DNA of 64,000 nt from JAWWPG01 sp033850885 (GCA_033850885.1 JAWWPG010000056.1:22313-86312), one strand, 5' to 3'. Positions 1-8,229 are shown, counted from the stretch's first letter. The notes: generated by a model not told the origin, from the sequence alone. Numbers and translations are program-made.

Positions 1-939
1 GTCCTGGGTCGGCTTCGGCGCGTTCTGCGGGCGGCAGATCATGTCTCCACGGGAGGCGTCGATGTCGTCCTCGAGCCGCACCGTCACCGACATCGGAGGG
101 TAGGCCTCCTCGAGCTCCTCGTCGAAGAAGTCGATCGCCGCGATCTTGGACGTGAAGCCGGAGGGGAGTACGAGGACCTCGTCGCCGGGCTTGAGGATGC
201 CGCCGGACACCCGGCCCGCGTAGCCCCGGTAGTCGTGGTAGTCGTCGGACTTCGGCCGGATGACGTACTGCACCGGGAAACGGGTGTCGACCAGGTCACG
301 GTCGGAAGCCACGTGCACGTTCTCCAGGTGGTGGAGCAGGGACGGCCCCTCGTACCACGCCATGCTCTCGGAACGCGTGACGACGTTGTCGCCCTTGAGG
401 GCCGAGATCGGGATGATGGTCAGGTCCGAGATGGCGAGCTTGGTCGCGAACGACGTGAACTCCTCGTAGATCTCGTTGTAGCGCTTCTCGGAGAAGTCGA
501 CCAGGTCCATCTTGTTGATGCAGAGCACCAGGTGGGGGACTCGCAGCAGGCTGAGGATGACCGCGTGCCGGCGCGACTGCTCAGTGAGCCCCTGCCGGGC
601 GTCGACGAGCACCAGGCCGAGGTCGGCGGTCGAAGCCCCAGTCACCATGTTGCGGGTGTACTGCACATGGCCCGGAGTGTCGGCGATGATGAACTTGCGG
701 TTGGGGGTCGCGAAGTAGCGGTACGCGACGTCGATGGTGATGCCCTGCTCACGCTCCGACCGCAGCCCGTCGGTGAGCAGGGCCAGGTCGGTGTAGTCGT
801 AACCGCGGGCGGCAGACGTGTGCTCGACGGCCTCGAGCTGGTCCTCGAAGATCGATTTCGAGTCGAGCAGCAGGCGGCCGATCAGGGTCGACTTGCCGTC
901 GTCGACGGAACCCGCCGTGGCGAACCTGAGCAGATCCAT
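1..939 (-). CDS. cysN: Sulfate adenylyltransferase subunit 1 (GTPase), 3' end missing
   Basis: GTPase subunit of ATP sulfurylase; GTP hydrolysis drives adenylation of sulfate to APS by its partner CysD in the cytoplasm. The frame is open from an ATG at 939 to the window edge (313 residues), so the C-terminal part is outside. Visible motifs are the P-loop GSVDDGKS (residues 10-17), DTPGH (87-91) and NKMD (142-145), then the start of the EF-Tu-like beta-barrel. No APS-kinase domain can be seen, and cysC is separate nearby. The ATG shares one base with the cysD stop (TGATG), so the two are probably translationally coupled. Family assignment is secure. Confidence 0.95.
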   Translation of the reverse strand, partial: MDLLRFATAGSVDDGKSTLIGRLLLDSKSIFEDQLEAVEHTSAARGYDYTDLALLTDGLRSEREQGITIDVAYRYFATPNRKFIIADTPGHVQYTRNMVTGASTADLGLVLVDARQGLTEQSRRHAVILSLLRVPHLVLCINKMDLVDFSEKRYNEIYEEFTSFATKLAISDLTIIPISALKGDNVVTRSESMAWYEGPSLLHHLENVHVASDRDLVDTRFPVQYVIRPKSDDYHDYRGYAGRVSGGILKPGDEVLVLPSGFTSKIAAIDFFDEELEEAYPPMSVTVRLEDDIDASRGDMICRPQNAPKPTQD

Positions 940-1850
940 CAGAAGTAACCCTCTCGCTTGCGGTCCTCCATGGCAGCCTCACTGAACCGGTCGTCGCCGC
1001 GAGTGGCGCCCCGTTCCGTGATGCGTGCGATGGCGACCTCGTCGACGATCTGGCCGATCGTCGACGCGTCAGACTCGACGCAGCCGGTCAGCGTCATGTC
1101 CCCGACCGTGCGGAAGCGCACCGTCCGCACCTCGGCGGTTTCGCCCGGCTTGAGCTCGTTGAACACCCCGGCAGACATCCACATGCCGTCGCGACGTACC
1201 ACTTCCCGCTCGTGAGCGAAGTAGATCTGGGGAATCTCGATCTTCTCCTGGCCGATGTAGTGCCAGATGTCGAGCTCGGTCCAGTTGGACAGCGGGAAGA
1301 TCCGCATGTGCTCACCGGCGTGGATGCGGCCGTTGTAGAGGGACCAGAGCTCCGGACGCTGGTTCTTCGGGTCCCATTGACCGAACTCGTCGCGGTGGGA
1401 GTAGACACGCTCCTTCGAGCGCGCTTTCTCCTCGTCTCGCCGCCCGCCTCCGAAGGCGGCGGTGAAGCCCTCCTCCTCGATGGCGTGCAGGAGGGTGCCG
1501 GTCTGCATCCGGTTGCGGCTGGTTTTGCCGTCGTCGATGATCACGCCGCTGTCGATCGCCTCCTGCACGGATGCGACGATGAGACGTACGCCGAGCCGGC
1601 TCACCCAGCTGTCGCGGCACTCGAGCACCTCAGGGAAGTCGAAACCGGTGTCGACCTGAAGGACGGGGAACGGAATCTTGGCCGGGAAGAACGCCTTCTC
1701 TGCGAGGCGCAACATGCAGATGGAGTCCTTGCCACCGGAGAACATCAGGACCGGCTTCTCGAACTCCGCCGCAACCTCGCGAAAGATGTGGATGGACTCC
1801 GCCTCCAGCTCGTCGAGCTGGCTGAGGCGGTAGTCGGCGTGGACCGTCAT
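939..1850 (-). CDS. cysD: Sulfate adenylyltransferase subunit 2
   Basis: Catalytic subunit of the CysDN ATP sulfurylase, forming APS and pyrophosphate from ATP and sulfate. The 303-residue protein has the PP-loop nucleotide-binding motif SGGKDS at residues 38-43 and the normal length for the family. It lies directly upstream of cysN with a one-base overlap. The 174-base gap upstream, behind the permease gene, holds a tandem 11-bp repeat that may be an operator, so cysDN may have its own promoter as well as read-through from cysC and the permease. The start ATG at 1850 has no strong Shine-Dalgarno sequence. Confidence 0.96.
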   Translation of the reverse strand: MTVHADYRLSQLDELEAESIHIFREVAAEFEKPVLMFSGGKDSICMLRLAEKAFFPAKIPFPVLQVDTGFDFPEVLECRDSWVSRLGVRLIVASVQEAIDSGVIIDDGKTSRNRMQTGTLLHAIEEEGFTAAFGGGRRDEEKARSKERVYSHRDEFGQWDPKNQRPELWSLYNGRIHAGEHMRIFPLSNWTELDIWHYIGQEKIEIPQIYFAHEREVVRRDGMWMSAGVFNELKPGETAEVRTVRFRTVGDMTLTGCVESDASTIGQIVDEVAIARITERGATRGDDRFSEAAMEDRKREGYF

Positions 1851-1944
1851 TCTGAGGCGACTCCTTGGGCCGGGGACTCGGGCCTCATCCTAACCTTGCC
1901 GGACCCATACAAATGACCGTGTGCCTGTTCACAGTGGCGCACCT

Positions 1945-1967
1945 AACACTCTCGAAACACTCTCGAA
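1945..1967 (-). promoter_or_regulatory. Tandem 11-bp direct repeat upstream of cysD
   Basis: AACACTCTCGAA occurs twice (1945-1956 and 1956-1967) with an 11-base period, about 95-115 bases before the cysD start. A period of one helical turn is typical of dimeric regulator sites. A sulfur-responsive regulator would make sense here but is only inferred; no regulator gene is adjacent. Confidence 0.35.
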
Positions 1968-2024
1968 CCGACCCCGAAGGCGTCACCGCGCACCTCGAGA
2001 GGTGGGTGAGATGTTGTCCTGACG

Positions 2025-3242
2025 TCACCGGCCGACCGGGCGAGGGTCGGTCGCCTCGGTGTCCTCCGGCGGCGGAGAGGTCTCGGGGGGCGGCTCCCAC
2101 GGCTGGTTCTCGCCGGTCCCGCCGTCGACACGAGCGCCCGCTGCCTTCTTGGTGGGCCGGCCCGGGGCTGCCTTCTTTCCAGCCACCTTCCGCGCTGCTC
2201 GCGCGGCGCGCTTGGCGGCTGGCGATCCGGCCGGCGCCTCGATCTCGGAAACGGTCGGCTTGCCGAACATGGGGAGTCCCACCTGACGTCGGAGCACCCC
2301 CCAGATGAAGGGAAGCACGACGAGGATGACGATACCGATCGAGAGGATCGTGAGGGGATGGGTCGTTTCGCCGTCGGGGCCGTTGCCCAGCGGCCACCAG
2401 CCCGCCTTGTCGAGCAGCGCCAGGCCTGAGACGGTGAGGACGACGACGATGCCACGGCGGATTGTCGACGAGGGGACCCGCGGGGCGATCCTGGAGCCCA
2501 TGATCGAGCCGGGGACGGATCCGATGATCAGCGGGATGACGATGCTCCAGCTGAGGCCGTTCGCGATGATGTTGGAGACTGCTGCCGCAAAGACCAGGGG
2601 CACAGCCTGAACCAGGTCGGTCCCGACCAGCCGCACTGCGGAGAGGCTGGGATACAGCATCAGCAGCGCGACCATGATGACCGAGCCGGATCCGACAGAC
2701 GTGATGCCGACCAGCAGGCCGCCGACCGCGCCGACGATGACCGTGGGGACCGGACGGATCACCGGTTCGACGAACTTCTCATTGCTCGACCTGGCAACCC
2801 GCCGCAGCTGGATATAGAGCCGAACGGCGTACGTCGAAGCCGCGAGCAGCAGGGCCAGCCCGATCAGCCGCTTGAGGTTCGTGTCCAGCTGGTCACTGCC
2901 CCCCGGTGAGACCCAGTGCACCAGGAACGGGCCGAGGAAGGCGAACGGCACAGATCCCAGGATCAGCCAGCCGGCCAGCCGGAGGTTTGGGGACCCCTCA
3001 CGCCAGTGCACGATGGCGCCGGCGGACTTGTAGACCGCAGCCGCCGTCAGATCTGCGGTGACCACGGTTGATGCGTCGCCTACACCGAGGAAGATCAGGG
3101 CCGGCGTCATCAGCGCACCACCACCCATGCCGGTGATACCGACGATGGTGCCGACGAAGAAGGCGGCGATGGCGGTCTTGAGCTCCGTCGTATGGCCCGT
3201 CAAGAGGTTGTCGGCGAGCAAGGTAGTCGCGGAGTTCAGCAT
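2025..3242 (-). CDS. TauE/SafE-family anion permease
   Basis: Polytopic membrane protein of about 405 residues, of the TauE/SafE (DUF81) family that moves sulfite, sulfonates or related anions. The N-terminus shows the conserved glycine-rich pattern GMGGGALMTPALIFLG, repeated in degenerate form in the second half (GITSVGSGSVIMVALLMLYP), as expected for this two-repeat fold. The C-terminal ~80 residues are a cytoplasmic tail rich in Lys, Arg, Ala and Pro. The ATG at 3242 follows GGAGG at good spacing and was preferred to an upstream extension that overlaps cysC. Its position 17 bases after cysC and upstream of cysD points to sulfate or sulfite transport. The substrate is inferred. Confidence 0.85.
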   Translation of the reverse strand: MLNSATTLLADNLLTGHTTELKTAIAAFFVGTIVGITGMGGGALMTPALIFLGVGDASTVVTADLTAAAVYKSAGAIVHWREGSPNLRLAGWLILGSVPFAFLGPFLVHWVSPGGSDQLDTNLKRLIGLALLLAASTYAVRLYIQLRRVARSSNEKFVEPVIRPVPTVIVGAVGGLLVGITSVGSGSVIMVALLMLYPSLSAVRLVGTDLVQAVPLVFAAAVSNIIANGLSWSIVIPLIIGSVPGSIMGSRIAPRVPSSTIRRGIVVVLTVSGLALLDKAGWWPLGNGPDGETTHPLTILSIGIVILVVLPFIWGVLRRQVGLPMFGKPTVSEIEAPAGSPAAKRAARAARKVAGKKAAPGRPTKKAAGARVDGGTGENQPWEPPPETSPPPEDTEATDPRPVGR

Positions 3243-3259
3243 GGGTCCTCCGAGGATGT

Positions 3260-4576
3260 TCAGTGACGGAGCCAGCCCTCGGTGGTGAGAACATCGAGGA
3301 TCTCCGATAGACATTCTGCAATATCTCGATCGGTCGTGTCGATTTTAAGCCCATTCTGCGGTTCTTCGTACGGCGACGAGATGCCGGTGAAGTCGGGGAT
3401 CAGACCGGCCCGAGCCTTGGCATACAGACCCTTGCGGTCCCGTCGCTCGCACTCCGCCAGTGGCGTCGCCACATGGATGAGGACGAACCCTCCGCCTGCG
3501 CGCTCCACCATCCGACGTACCTCGGCCCGGGTCGACTCGAACGGAGCTATCGGCGAACAGATGGCGAGTCCGCCGTGCCGCGAGATCTCGGCCGCCACAT
3601 AGCCGATGCGCAGGATGTTGGTCTCGCGGTCCTCGCGACTGAAGCCCAGCCCCTTGGAGAGGTGGTGGCGCACCACGTCGCCGTCCAGCGAGGTGACGGT
3701 GCGCTCGCCGACCTCCAGGATGTGGTCCATCAACGCGCGGGCGAGCGTCGACTTGCCGGATCCCGAGAGCCCGGTGAAGAAGAAGACGGCGCCCTGCTCG
3801 TCGCGTGGCGGATGGTCTTTCGCGAAGATTGCTGCGACGTCCTCCGGGAGCGCTGACCCGGGCGGGGGAGTCTCGGGGAGGATGATCGAGTCGTCCGCGA
3901 AGGCGCGGCAGATGCTCGCGAGCAGCCAGTCGTTGGTTGCCTGGTCACCGTGGTCGGCGGCCCCGACGGCAACGACGAGCACAGGACTCTCGAGGTGGCG
4001 AGCCGCGGCCCCGGTGGCGCGGATCAGTGCCGGGCCGGACAGGTCCTGGGCCATCCCCTCCCCGACACAGGCGAGCAGGAGGAGCGTCTTGCGTTGTTCC
4101 TGTGCCGCTTTGTCGAGGACTTCGAGGTCCGCCGAGGTCAGAGACCGCCGAACCGGTACGGCAAGTAGTGACGCCGTCGGGTGGTCGGCGTGCACGTCGG
4201 CGGGGGACAGGTAGAGGCGGCGGAACGGCCCGTAGCTGATACTCGCGAGCGGCGAGACCGGACCGGCCAGGCCAACTCGCCCGTCATCCGCCGTCCAGGT
4301 GCCGGTGAGGAAGAGCCTGGCCAGCGGAGCGCCCTCAGGGTCGACGAGGTCGAGCTGTCCCGCCGCGATCGCCTGCTCGGCGGCGTCCTCGTCCACGACG
4401 AGCGTGATGGCGCCGGCCGCGCCGGACTGGCTGGGGTCGACGTACCCGGGAAGCGGCGGCGAGAAGCTCTCGTTGAGGAGCAGATCGAGGTCGTCGAGCT
4501 CGCGCTGGCTCGGAGTCCACTGGGGAGTTGACGCTCTCGGGGCCGGCGAGGACGGCGTGGCGGAGTCATCGGGCAC
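3260..4576 (-). CDS. cysC: Adenylylsulfate kinase with degenerate ATP-sulfurylase-like N-terminal region
   Basis: APS kinase, forming PAPS from APS and ATP. About 438 residues from the GTG at 4576. The C-terminal kinase domain (about 262-438) has the P-loop GLSGSGKS (269-276). The N-terminal 260 residues resemble ATP sulfurylase of the Sat type: the LDDLDLLLNESFSP segment matches the PUA-like domain. Where active Sat enzymes have QTRNPxHxxH, this protein has PVRRSLTSAD (about 141-150), lacking both histidines, so the sulfurylase half is probably inactive. CysDN nearby supplies real ATP-sulfurylase activity. The longer upstream frame runs through an intergenic repeat and was rejected as the start. 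Confidence 0.9.
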   Translation of the reverse strand: MPDDSATPSSPAPRASTPQWTPSQRELDDLDLLLNESFSPPLPGYVDPSQSGAAGAITLVVDEDAAEQAIAAGQLDLVDPEGAPLARLFLTGTWTADDGRVGLAGPVSPLASISYGPFRRLYLSPADVHADHPTASLLAVPVRRSLTSADLEVLDKAAQEQRKTLLLLACVGEGMAQDLSGPALIRATGAAARHLESPVLVVAVGAADHGDQATNDWLLASICRAFADDSIILPETPPPGSALPEDVAAIFAKDHPPRDEQGAVFFFTGLSGSGKSTLARALMDHILEVGERTVTSLDGDVVRHHLSKGLGFSREDRETNILRIGYVAAEISRHGGLAICSPIAPFESTRAEVRRMVERAGGGFVLIHVATPLAECERRDRKGLYAKARAGLIPDFTGISSPYEEPQNGLKIDTTDRDIAECLSEILDVLTTEGWLRH

Positions 4577-4648
4577 CGGGCGATTCTGCCACGATCCCGT
4601 GGTGGAAGCGGTCCGAACTGGCGGGCCGAGGACCGCCATCCCCTCCCT

Positions 4649-4708
4649 CGAATTGCGGGAAAGTCGACCCTCCCCGGCCCTTCGCGAGGTGCACTTTCCC
4701 GCAATTCG
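4649..4708. repeat. Palindromic intergenic repeat, family B copy 1
   Basis: Perfect 16-bp inverted repeat: CGAATTGCGGGAAAGT at 4649-4664 and its reverse complement at 4693-4708, separated by 28 bases. It sits between the asparaginase stop and the cysC start. A second diverged copy with the same arms and the same flanking GACCC and GGTGCAC words is at 35434-35492, so this is a dispersed element rather than a gene-specific terminator. Confidence 0.8.
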
Positions 4709-4724
4709 CGGGGGGTGGGGAAGG

Positions 4725-5702
4725 TCAGCCGGCGAGGTCGGGGTGGGTGACCCGCAGCTCTCCGACAGGCTTGCCGCCGCCGAGCAGGGTGGCGATCCCG
4801 GTGGCATCGAGGGCTTCGCCGTCCACGCCTGGCTCCCGGTCGACGCCCAGACGTCGCAGTGCGGCAGCCATCACGGGCGCCCTCGCGCGGTATGCGCCGT
4901 CGTCGACCTTCATCGCGAGCGCGCGGCCATCGGGCAACGCCACCGCGTAGCAGCCCTCCGCCCCCGCCTTGCAGACGGCGCCCGGGACCGCCTTCAGCAG
5001 GGCAGCCTCGTCTCGCCTCGTCCCCGAGGCGTACGTCGGATGCGCGGCGAAGGCATCGGCAACCCGGCGCTCCACGCTGCCGGCCGACGAGACGACGAGC
5101 GTCCGGAACGCCCGCGCCACACCGACGAGCGAGGCCGCGAACAGCGGTGCGCCGCACCCGTCGACGCCCACGGACGCGATCGGCTCTCCGGTCAGCTCCG
5201 CGAACGTCTCGGCCAGCCCAACCTGAAGCGGATGGTCGGGTGACCGGTAGGTGTCGGTGGGCCACCCGTTCAGGGCGCACGTGGCGAGCATGCCGGCATG
5301 CTTGCCGGAACAGTTCATCGCGATCGAGGACGGTTGCAGACCCGCCCGGATGTACGTGACCCGTGCGACATCGTCGAGGGGGTAGTCGGGAGGGGTCTGC
5401 AAGGCGCCCTCGTCGAGTCCGGCGCCCGCCAGGATCCGACGTACGCCGTCGATATGGAAGTCCTCACCGGAGTGGCTGGCAGCACACAGCGCAAGGAGCT
5501 CGGCCTCGAGGGCGAGCCCCCGCCTGAGCATCCCGACGGCCTGGATCGGCTTGTTGCAGGAGCGCGGATAGATCGGCGCGCGAACCTCGCCGATGTTCCA
5601 GTCGACTGATCCGTCGGCGCGCAGCGCGACGACCGATCCGCGATGGTGGCCTTCGACGAACCCCGACCTGACGATGTCGACGAGGATCTCTGGCGCGGCC
5701 AC
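4725..5702 (-). CDS. Asparaginase, Rhizobium etli type II family
   Basis: Putative L-asparaginase hydrolysing asparagine to aspartate and ammonia; 325 residues, the usual size of this serine-beta-lactamase-related family. Diagnostic segments are SCNKP near residue 48 (the SxxK catalytic pair) and MNCSGKHAGML near residue 130. There is no signal peptide, so it is probably cytoplasmic. It is transcribed toward cysC, separated from it by palindromic repeat family B, and is divergent from the HTH gene at 5826. No link to sulfate metabolism is evident apart from position. Confidence 0.88.
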   Translation of the reverse strand: MAAPEILVDIVRSGFVEGHHRGSVVALRADGSVDWNIGEVRAPIYPRSCNKPIQAVGMLRRGLALEAELLALCAASHSGEDFHIDGVRRILAGAGLDEGALQTPPDYPLDDVARVTYIRAGLQPSSIAMNCSGKHAGMLATCALNGWPTDTYRSPDHPLQVGLAETFAELTGEPIASVGVDGCGAPLFAASLVGVARAFRTLVVSSAGSVERRVADAFAAHPTYASGTRRDEAALLKAVPGAVCKAGAEGCYAVALPDGRALAMKVDDGAYRARAPVMAAALRRLGVDREPGVDGEALDATGIATLLGGGKPVGELRVTHPDLAG

Positions 5703-5789
5703 GGCGTGAGCGTACCGGCGCCGCTGGTGCCCGGTACACGTTGGTACGGCGTCGGCTCGACCGGTTCAGGAACAATCGGGCCTCGGGAG

Positions 5790-5813
5790 CTTGCAAACGC
5801 TAACTCCTGCAAG
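5790..5813. promoter_or_regulatory. Inverted repeat in the asparaginase/HTH divergent region
   Basis: CTTGCA and TGCAAG form a perfect 6-bp dyad with a 12-base spacer, ending 12 bases before the likely GTG start of the HTH gene. The position fits an autoregulatory operator of that XRE-type regulator. Only one copy was seen, so this is a hypothesis. Confidence 0.4.
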
Positions 5814-5825
5814 CACCATGGAGAG

Positions 5826-6179
5826 GTGGAGGCACTCGATTCCCTGGGGGAGTTCCTCAGGGAGCAACGCCGGAACGCCCAGCTGACGCTGCGGCAGCTC
5901 GCCGACCGGACCGGGGTGTCCAACCCCTACCTGAGCCAGATCGAGCGCGGGCTTCGGAAACCGTCCGCCGAGGTGCTCCAGCAGCTGGCCAAAGGGCTGC
6001 GGATCTCCGCCGAGTCGCTGTATGTCCGCGCTGGAATCCTCGATCCCGACGAGCATGGCGCCCGGTCGGTCGAGCTCGCCGTCCTCGGTGACACCATGCT
6101 GACAGAACGACAAAAGCGCGTGCTGCTCGACATCTACGTGTCGTTCCGGCACGGGAACGCCTACCCCGTCGAAGCGTGA
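5826..6179 (+). CDS. XRE-family helix-turn-helix regulator (Rv0474-like)
   Basis: Small DNA-binding regulator of about 117 residues. The N-terminal half is a Cro/C1-type HTH (from about residue 7: FLREQRRNAQLTLRQLADRT, then a recognition helix with NPYLSQIERG). The C-terminal 50 residues are a short all-helical tail of unknown ligand. The GTG at 5826 gives the HTH a normal N-terminus; longer frames overlap the asparaginase start. It lies just upstream of an hbhA-like and a DUF2516 gene, the same order as Rv0474-Rv0475-Rv0476 in Mycobacterium tuberculosis as far as recalled. The start codon is uncertain because the GGAGAG upstream is too close. Confidence 0.8.
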   Translation: MEALDSLGEFLREQRRNAQLTLRQLADRTGVSNPYLSQIERGLRKPSAEVLQQLAKGLRISAESLYVRAGILDPDEHGARSVELAVLGDTMLTERQKRVLLDIYVSFRHGNAYPVEA

Positions 6180-6219
6180 CCATCGTCAGCCCGCGAAGGG
6201 GCAGACCAGAGAGGAAGCT

Positions 6220-7143
6220 ATGAGCTCGAGGTTCATCGACAAGGCCCGCATCAAGGAGCTCGAGGAGACCCTGGCGAACTCCACCGCCCTGCTCGCGATG
6301 GTGGGAGCCGGCGATCTGGCGTTCGAGAAGATCCGCGCCGCACGTCTCGAGCTCGCCGCCCTGTCCGCGGCGTTCGACCCCAAGGACTTCCGCGAGCAGG
6401 CGCAGGCGACATTGGCCGGCAGCGTCGAGGCCTTCCAGGTCGAGGTGCAGAGCGCGCCACAGCTCCTTCGCGCACTGCCCGACAGGGCGCAGGACTGGCC
6501 GGCTGTGGCCCAGTCACTGTTCGCAGATGTCGTATCCACGGCGTTCGCCACGTACGGCGAGTTGGCGGGGCGAGGCAAGATGCTGGTGACCCAGGCCCGC
6601 GGCGCGCAGCCTGACGTCGACGTCGTGGTCCCCGTCTCGCGGCCCGAGCCCACCGCGACCCAGGCGGCCTCGAGCCGGGCTCCTGTCAAACGGCCCGCGG
6701 CCCGCAAGACCGCGACCAAGTCAACCGCGTCCAACAGGACCGCAAGCACCCGGAGGAAGACCACCGAGAAGGCGGCCGCCAAGAAGACCGCAACGACCAG
6801 GTCCACAAGTGCCAAGTCCGCGACTGCCAAGTCGGCGGCTGCCAAGTCCGCGACTGCCAAGTCGGCGGCCACGACCAAGAGGGCGGCGGCCACCAAGTCC
6901 GCGGCGACCAAGAGGGCGGCCACCAAGTCCACGGCGACCAAGTCCGCGGCGACCAAGAGGGCATCTACCACCAAAAGGGCGGCACCCAAACGGGCCGCGA
7001 CCCCTCCTGCGGCCACCAAGAAGTCGGCAACCAGCAAGTCCGCTGCCCGGAGGACTACCGCCACCAAGAGCACCGCCACCAAGCGGTCGGCCACGAAGAA
7101 GAGCGCCGCAACCAAACGGCCGGCGGCACCGCCGGTATCCTGA
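6220..7143 (+). CDS. hbhA: Heparin-binding haemagglutinin-like protein with Lys/Ala-rich tail
   Basis: 307-residue protein with two regions. Residues 1-125 form a helical, coiled-coil-prone domain resembling mycobacterial HBHA. From about 145 to the end is a very basic tail built from Ala-Lys-Ser/Thr units such as ATKSAAAKSATAKSA, encoded by near-repetitive DNA at about 6690-7130. In mycobacteria the Lys-rich HBHA tail binds sulfated glycans; the tail here is much longer and also resembles histone H1-like actinobacterial proteins, so DNA binding is an alternative. The start ATG at 6220 follows GAGAGGAAG. It is flanked by the HTH and DUF2516 genes, which supports orthology of the block. Confidence 0.78.
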   Translation: MSSRFIDKARIKELEETLANSTALLAMVGAGDLAFEKIRAARLELAALSAAFDPKDFREQAQATLAGSVEAFQVEVQSAPQLLRALPDRAQDWPAVAQSLFADVVSTAFATYGELAGRGKMLVTQARGAQPDVDVVVPVSRPEPTATQAASSRAPVKRPAARKTATKSTASNRTASTRRKTTEKAAAKKTATTRSTSAKSATAKSAAAKSATAKSAATTKRAAATKSAATKRAATKSTATKSAATKRASTTKRAAPKRAATPPAATKKSATSKSAARRTTATKSTATKRSATKKSAATKRPAAPPVS

Positions 7144-7147
7144 GGCG

Positions 7148-7432
7148 ATGATCGCGTTCAGAATCGAGGACTATGCGACATGGGTGCTGTTCTTCCCCAT
7201 CGTCGCCATGAAGGTCTTCGCGCTGGCCGACGCCGTCTACCGCAAGGACGCGTTCTACGTTGCGGCTGACAAGCAGAACAAGGTGTTCTGGGTCATCCTG
7301 CTGGCCGTCTTCCTCGTGCTTCAGGTGCTGCTGCGGTCGCCCATCCAGATGTTCAACCTGATCGGAACGGTGGCAGCCGCGGTCTACCTGGTCGATGTGC
7401 GACCGACGCTGCGGTCGATGCGGCAGTACTGA
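7148..7432 (+). CDS. DUF2516 family membrane protein
   Basis: 94-residue protein with two hydrophobic segments, one near the N-terminus (WVLFFPIVAMKVFALADAVY) and one in the middle (VFWVILLAVFLVLQVLL), and a third weaker one before a basic C-terminus. This matches DUF2516, a small actinobacterial membrane family of unknown function. The ATG at 7148 lies 4 bases after the hbhA-like stop, so the two are probably cotranscribed. The longer frame read upstream is a shadow of the hbhA tail. Confidence 0.82.
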   Translation: MIAFRIEDYATWVLFFPIVAMKVFALADAVYRKDAFYVAADKQNKVFWVILLAVFLVLQVLLRSPIQMFNLIGTVAAAVYLVDVRPTLRSMRQY

Positions 7433-7437
7433 CCTCG

Positions 7438-8223
7438 GTGCCGCTGGTCGAGGGGCCGGAGGGACCACTCGAGGTCCTGGTCACCGGCCGGGGTGAGCCG
7501 GTGACGGCTTTCGCGCACGGCCTGGCGAGCTCGATCGAGGAGACCCGGCCGTTCGGTTCGGGGGTGCTGGGGACCCGGGTCTTCCTGCACTTCCGCGGTC
7601 ACGGCGCCACTGCCGCTCCGCAGACCGCCTTCACGTACGGCGCCCTGACGTCCGAGCTGATGTCGGTGGTCTCGAGGTACGGCGCCAGCCGGGCACTCGG
7701 GGTTTCGCTCGGCGCCGGCGTCGTACTCCGTGCAGCCTGCGCGGAGCCAGCGGTCTTCGACCGTCTCGTCCTCGTGCTGCCGTCGACGGTCGACGAGCCT
7801 CGCCACGACGCGGCAGTCCGCAGGATGCAGCAGATGGCGGAGCTCGTCGAGGCGGGCGACGTGGATGCGCTCGCCGACGCCCTCGTCGCGGAGCAGCCGC
7901 CTGCCGTCCGCGGACGCCAGGACGTCGCCGCGTGGGCGGCGCGACAGGCTCATCGACTCACCGACACCGCCGTGGCGGGGGCGCTGCGGGAGCTGCCACC
8001 TCAACATCCGATCGACGAAGAAGCCGACCTGTCGAAGGTCACCTGCCCCGTTCTCGTCGTCGGCCAAGAGGACGACGTCGCCCATCCGGCCGCGCTGGCG
8101 AGGCGGCTCGCCGACCGGCTGCCGACGGCTAGCGTCCGCATCTTCGACGGACACGGGCTGGTTTGGGGCCATCGCGGTGAGCTGCGCGACCTGATCAGCT
8201 CGTTCCTCAACGGCGCCGCTTAG
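7438..8223 (+). CDS. Alpha/beta hydrolase
   Basis: 261-residue alpha/beta-hydrolase-fold enzyme. The nucleophile elbow is GVSLG with Ser90; HGLAS near residue 27 fits the oxyanion-hole region; the acid probably lies in the GQEDD segment and the catalytic His in FDGHG near the C-terminus. No signal peptide. It starts with GTG five bases after the DUF2516 gene and so is probably in the same transcript. The substrate cannot be told; esterase or lactonase activity is possible. Confidence 0.8.
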   Translation: MPLVEGPEGPLEVLVTGRGEPVTAFAHGLASSIEETRPFGSGVLGTRVFLHFRGHGATAAPQTAFTYGALTSELMSVVSRYGASRALGVSLGAGVVLRAACAEPAVFDRLVLVLPSTVDEPRHDAAVRRMQQMAELVEAGDVDALADALVAEQPPAVRGRQDVAAWAARQAHRLTDTAVAGALRELPPQHPIDEEADLSKVTCPVLVVGQEDDVAHPAALARRLADRLPTASVRIFDGHGLVWGHRGELRDLISSFLNGAA

Positions 8224-8229
8224 CGCCGC

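Noticed and set aside
235..948. Long plus-strand open frame over cysN
   Set aside because: It is the antisense shadow of a clear GTPase gene, a common effect in high-GC DNA.
4577..4807. Extended N-terminus of CysC
   Set aside because: The extension reads through the family B repeat and into the asparaginase gene; the GTG at 4576 gives a domain-consistent start.
6690..7130. Repetitive DNA that could be a satellite
   Set aside because: It is the coding sequence for the Lys/Ala tail of the hbhA-like protein and stays in frame.
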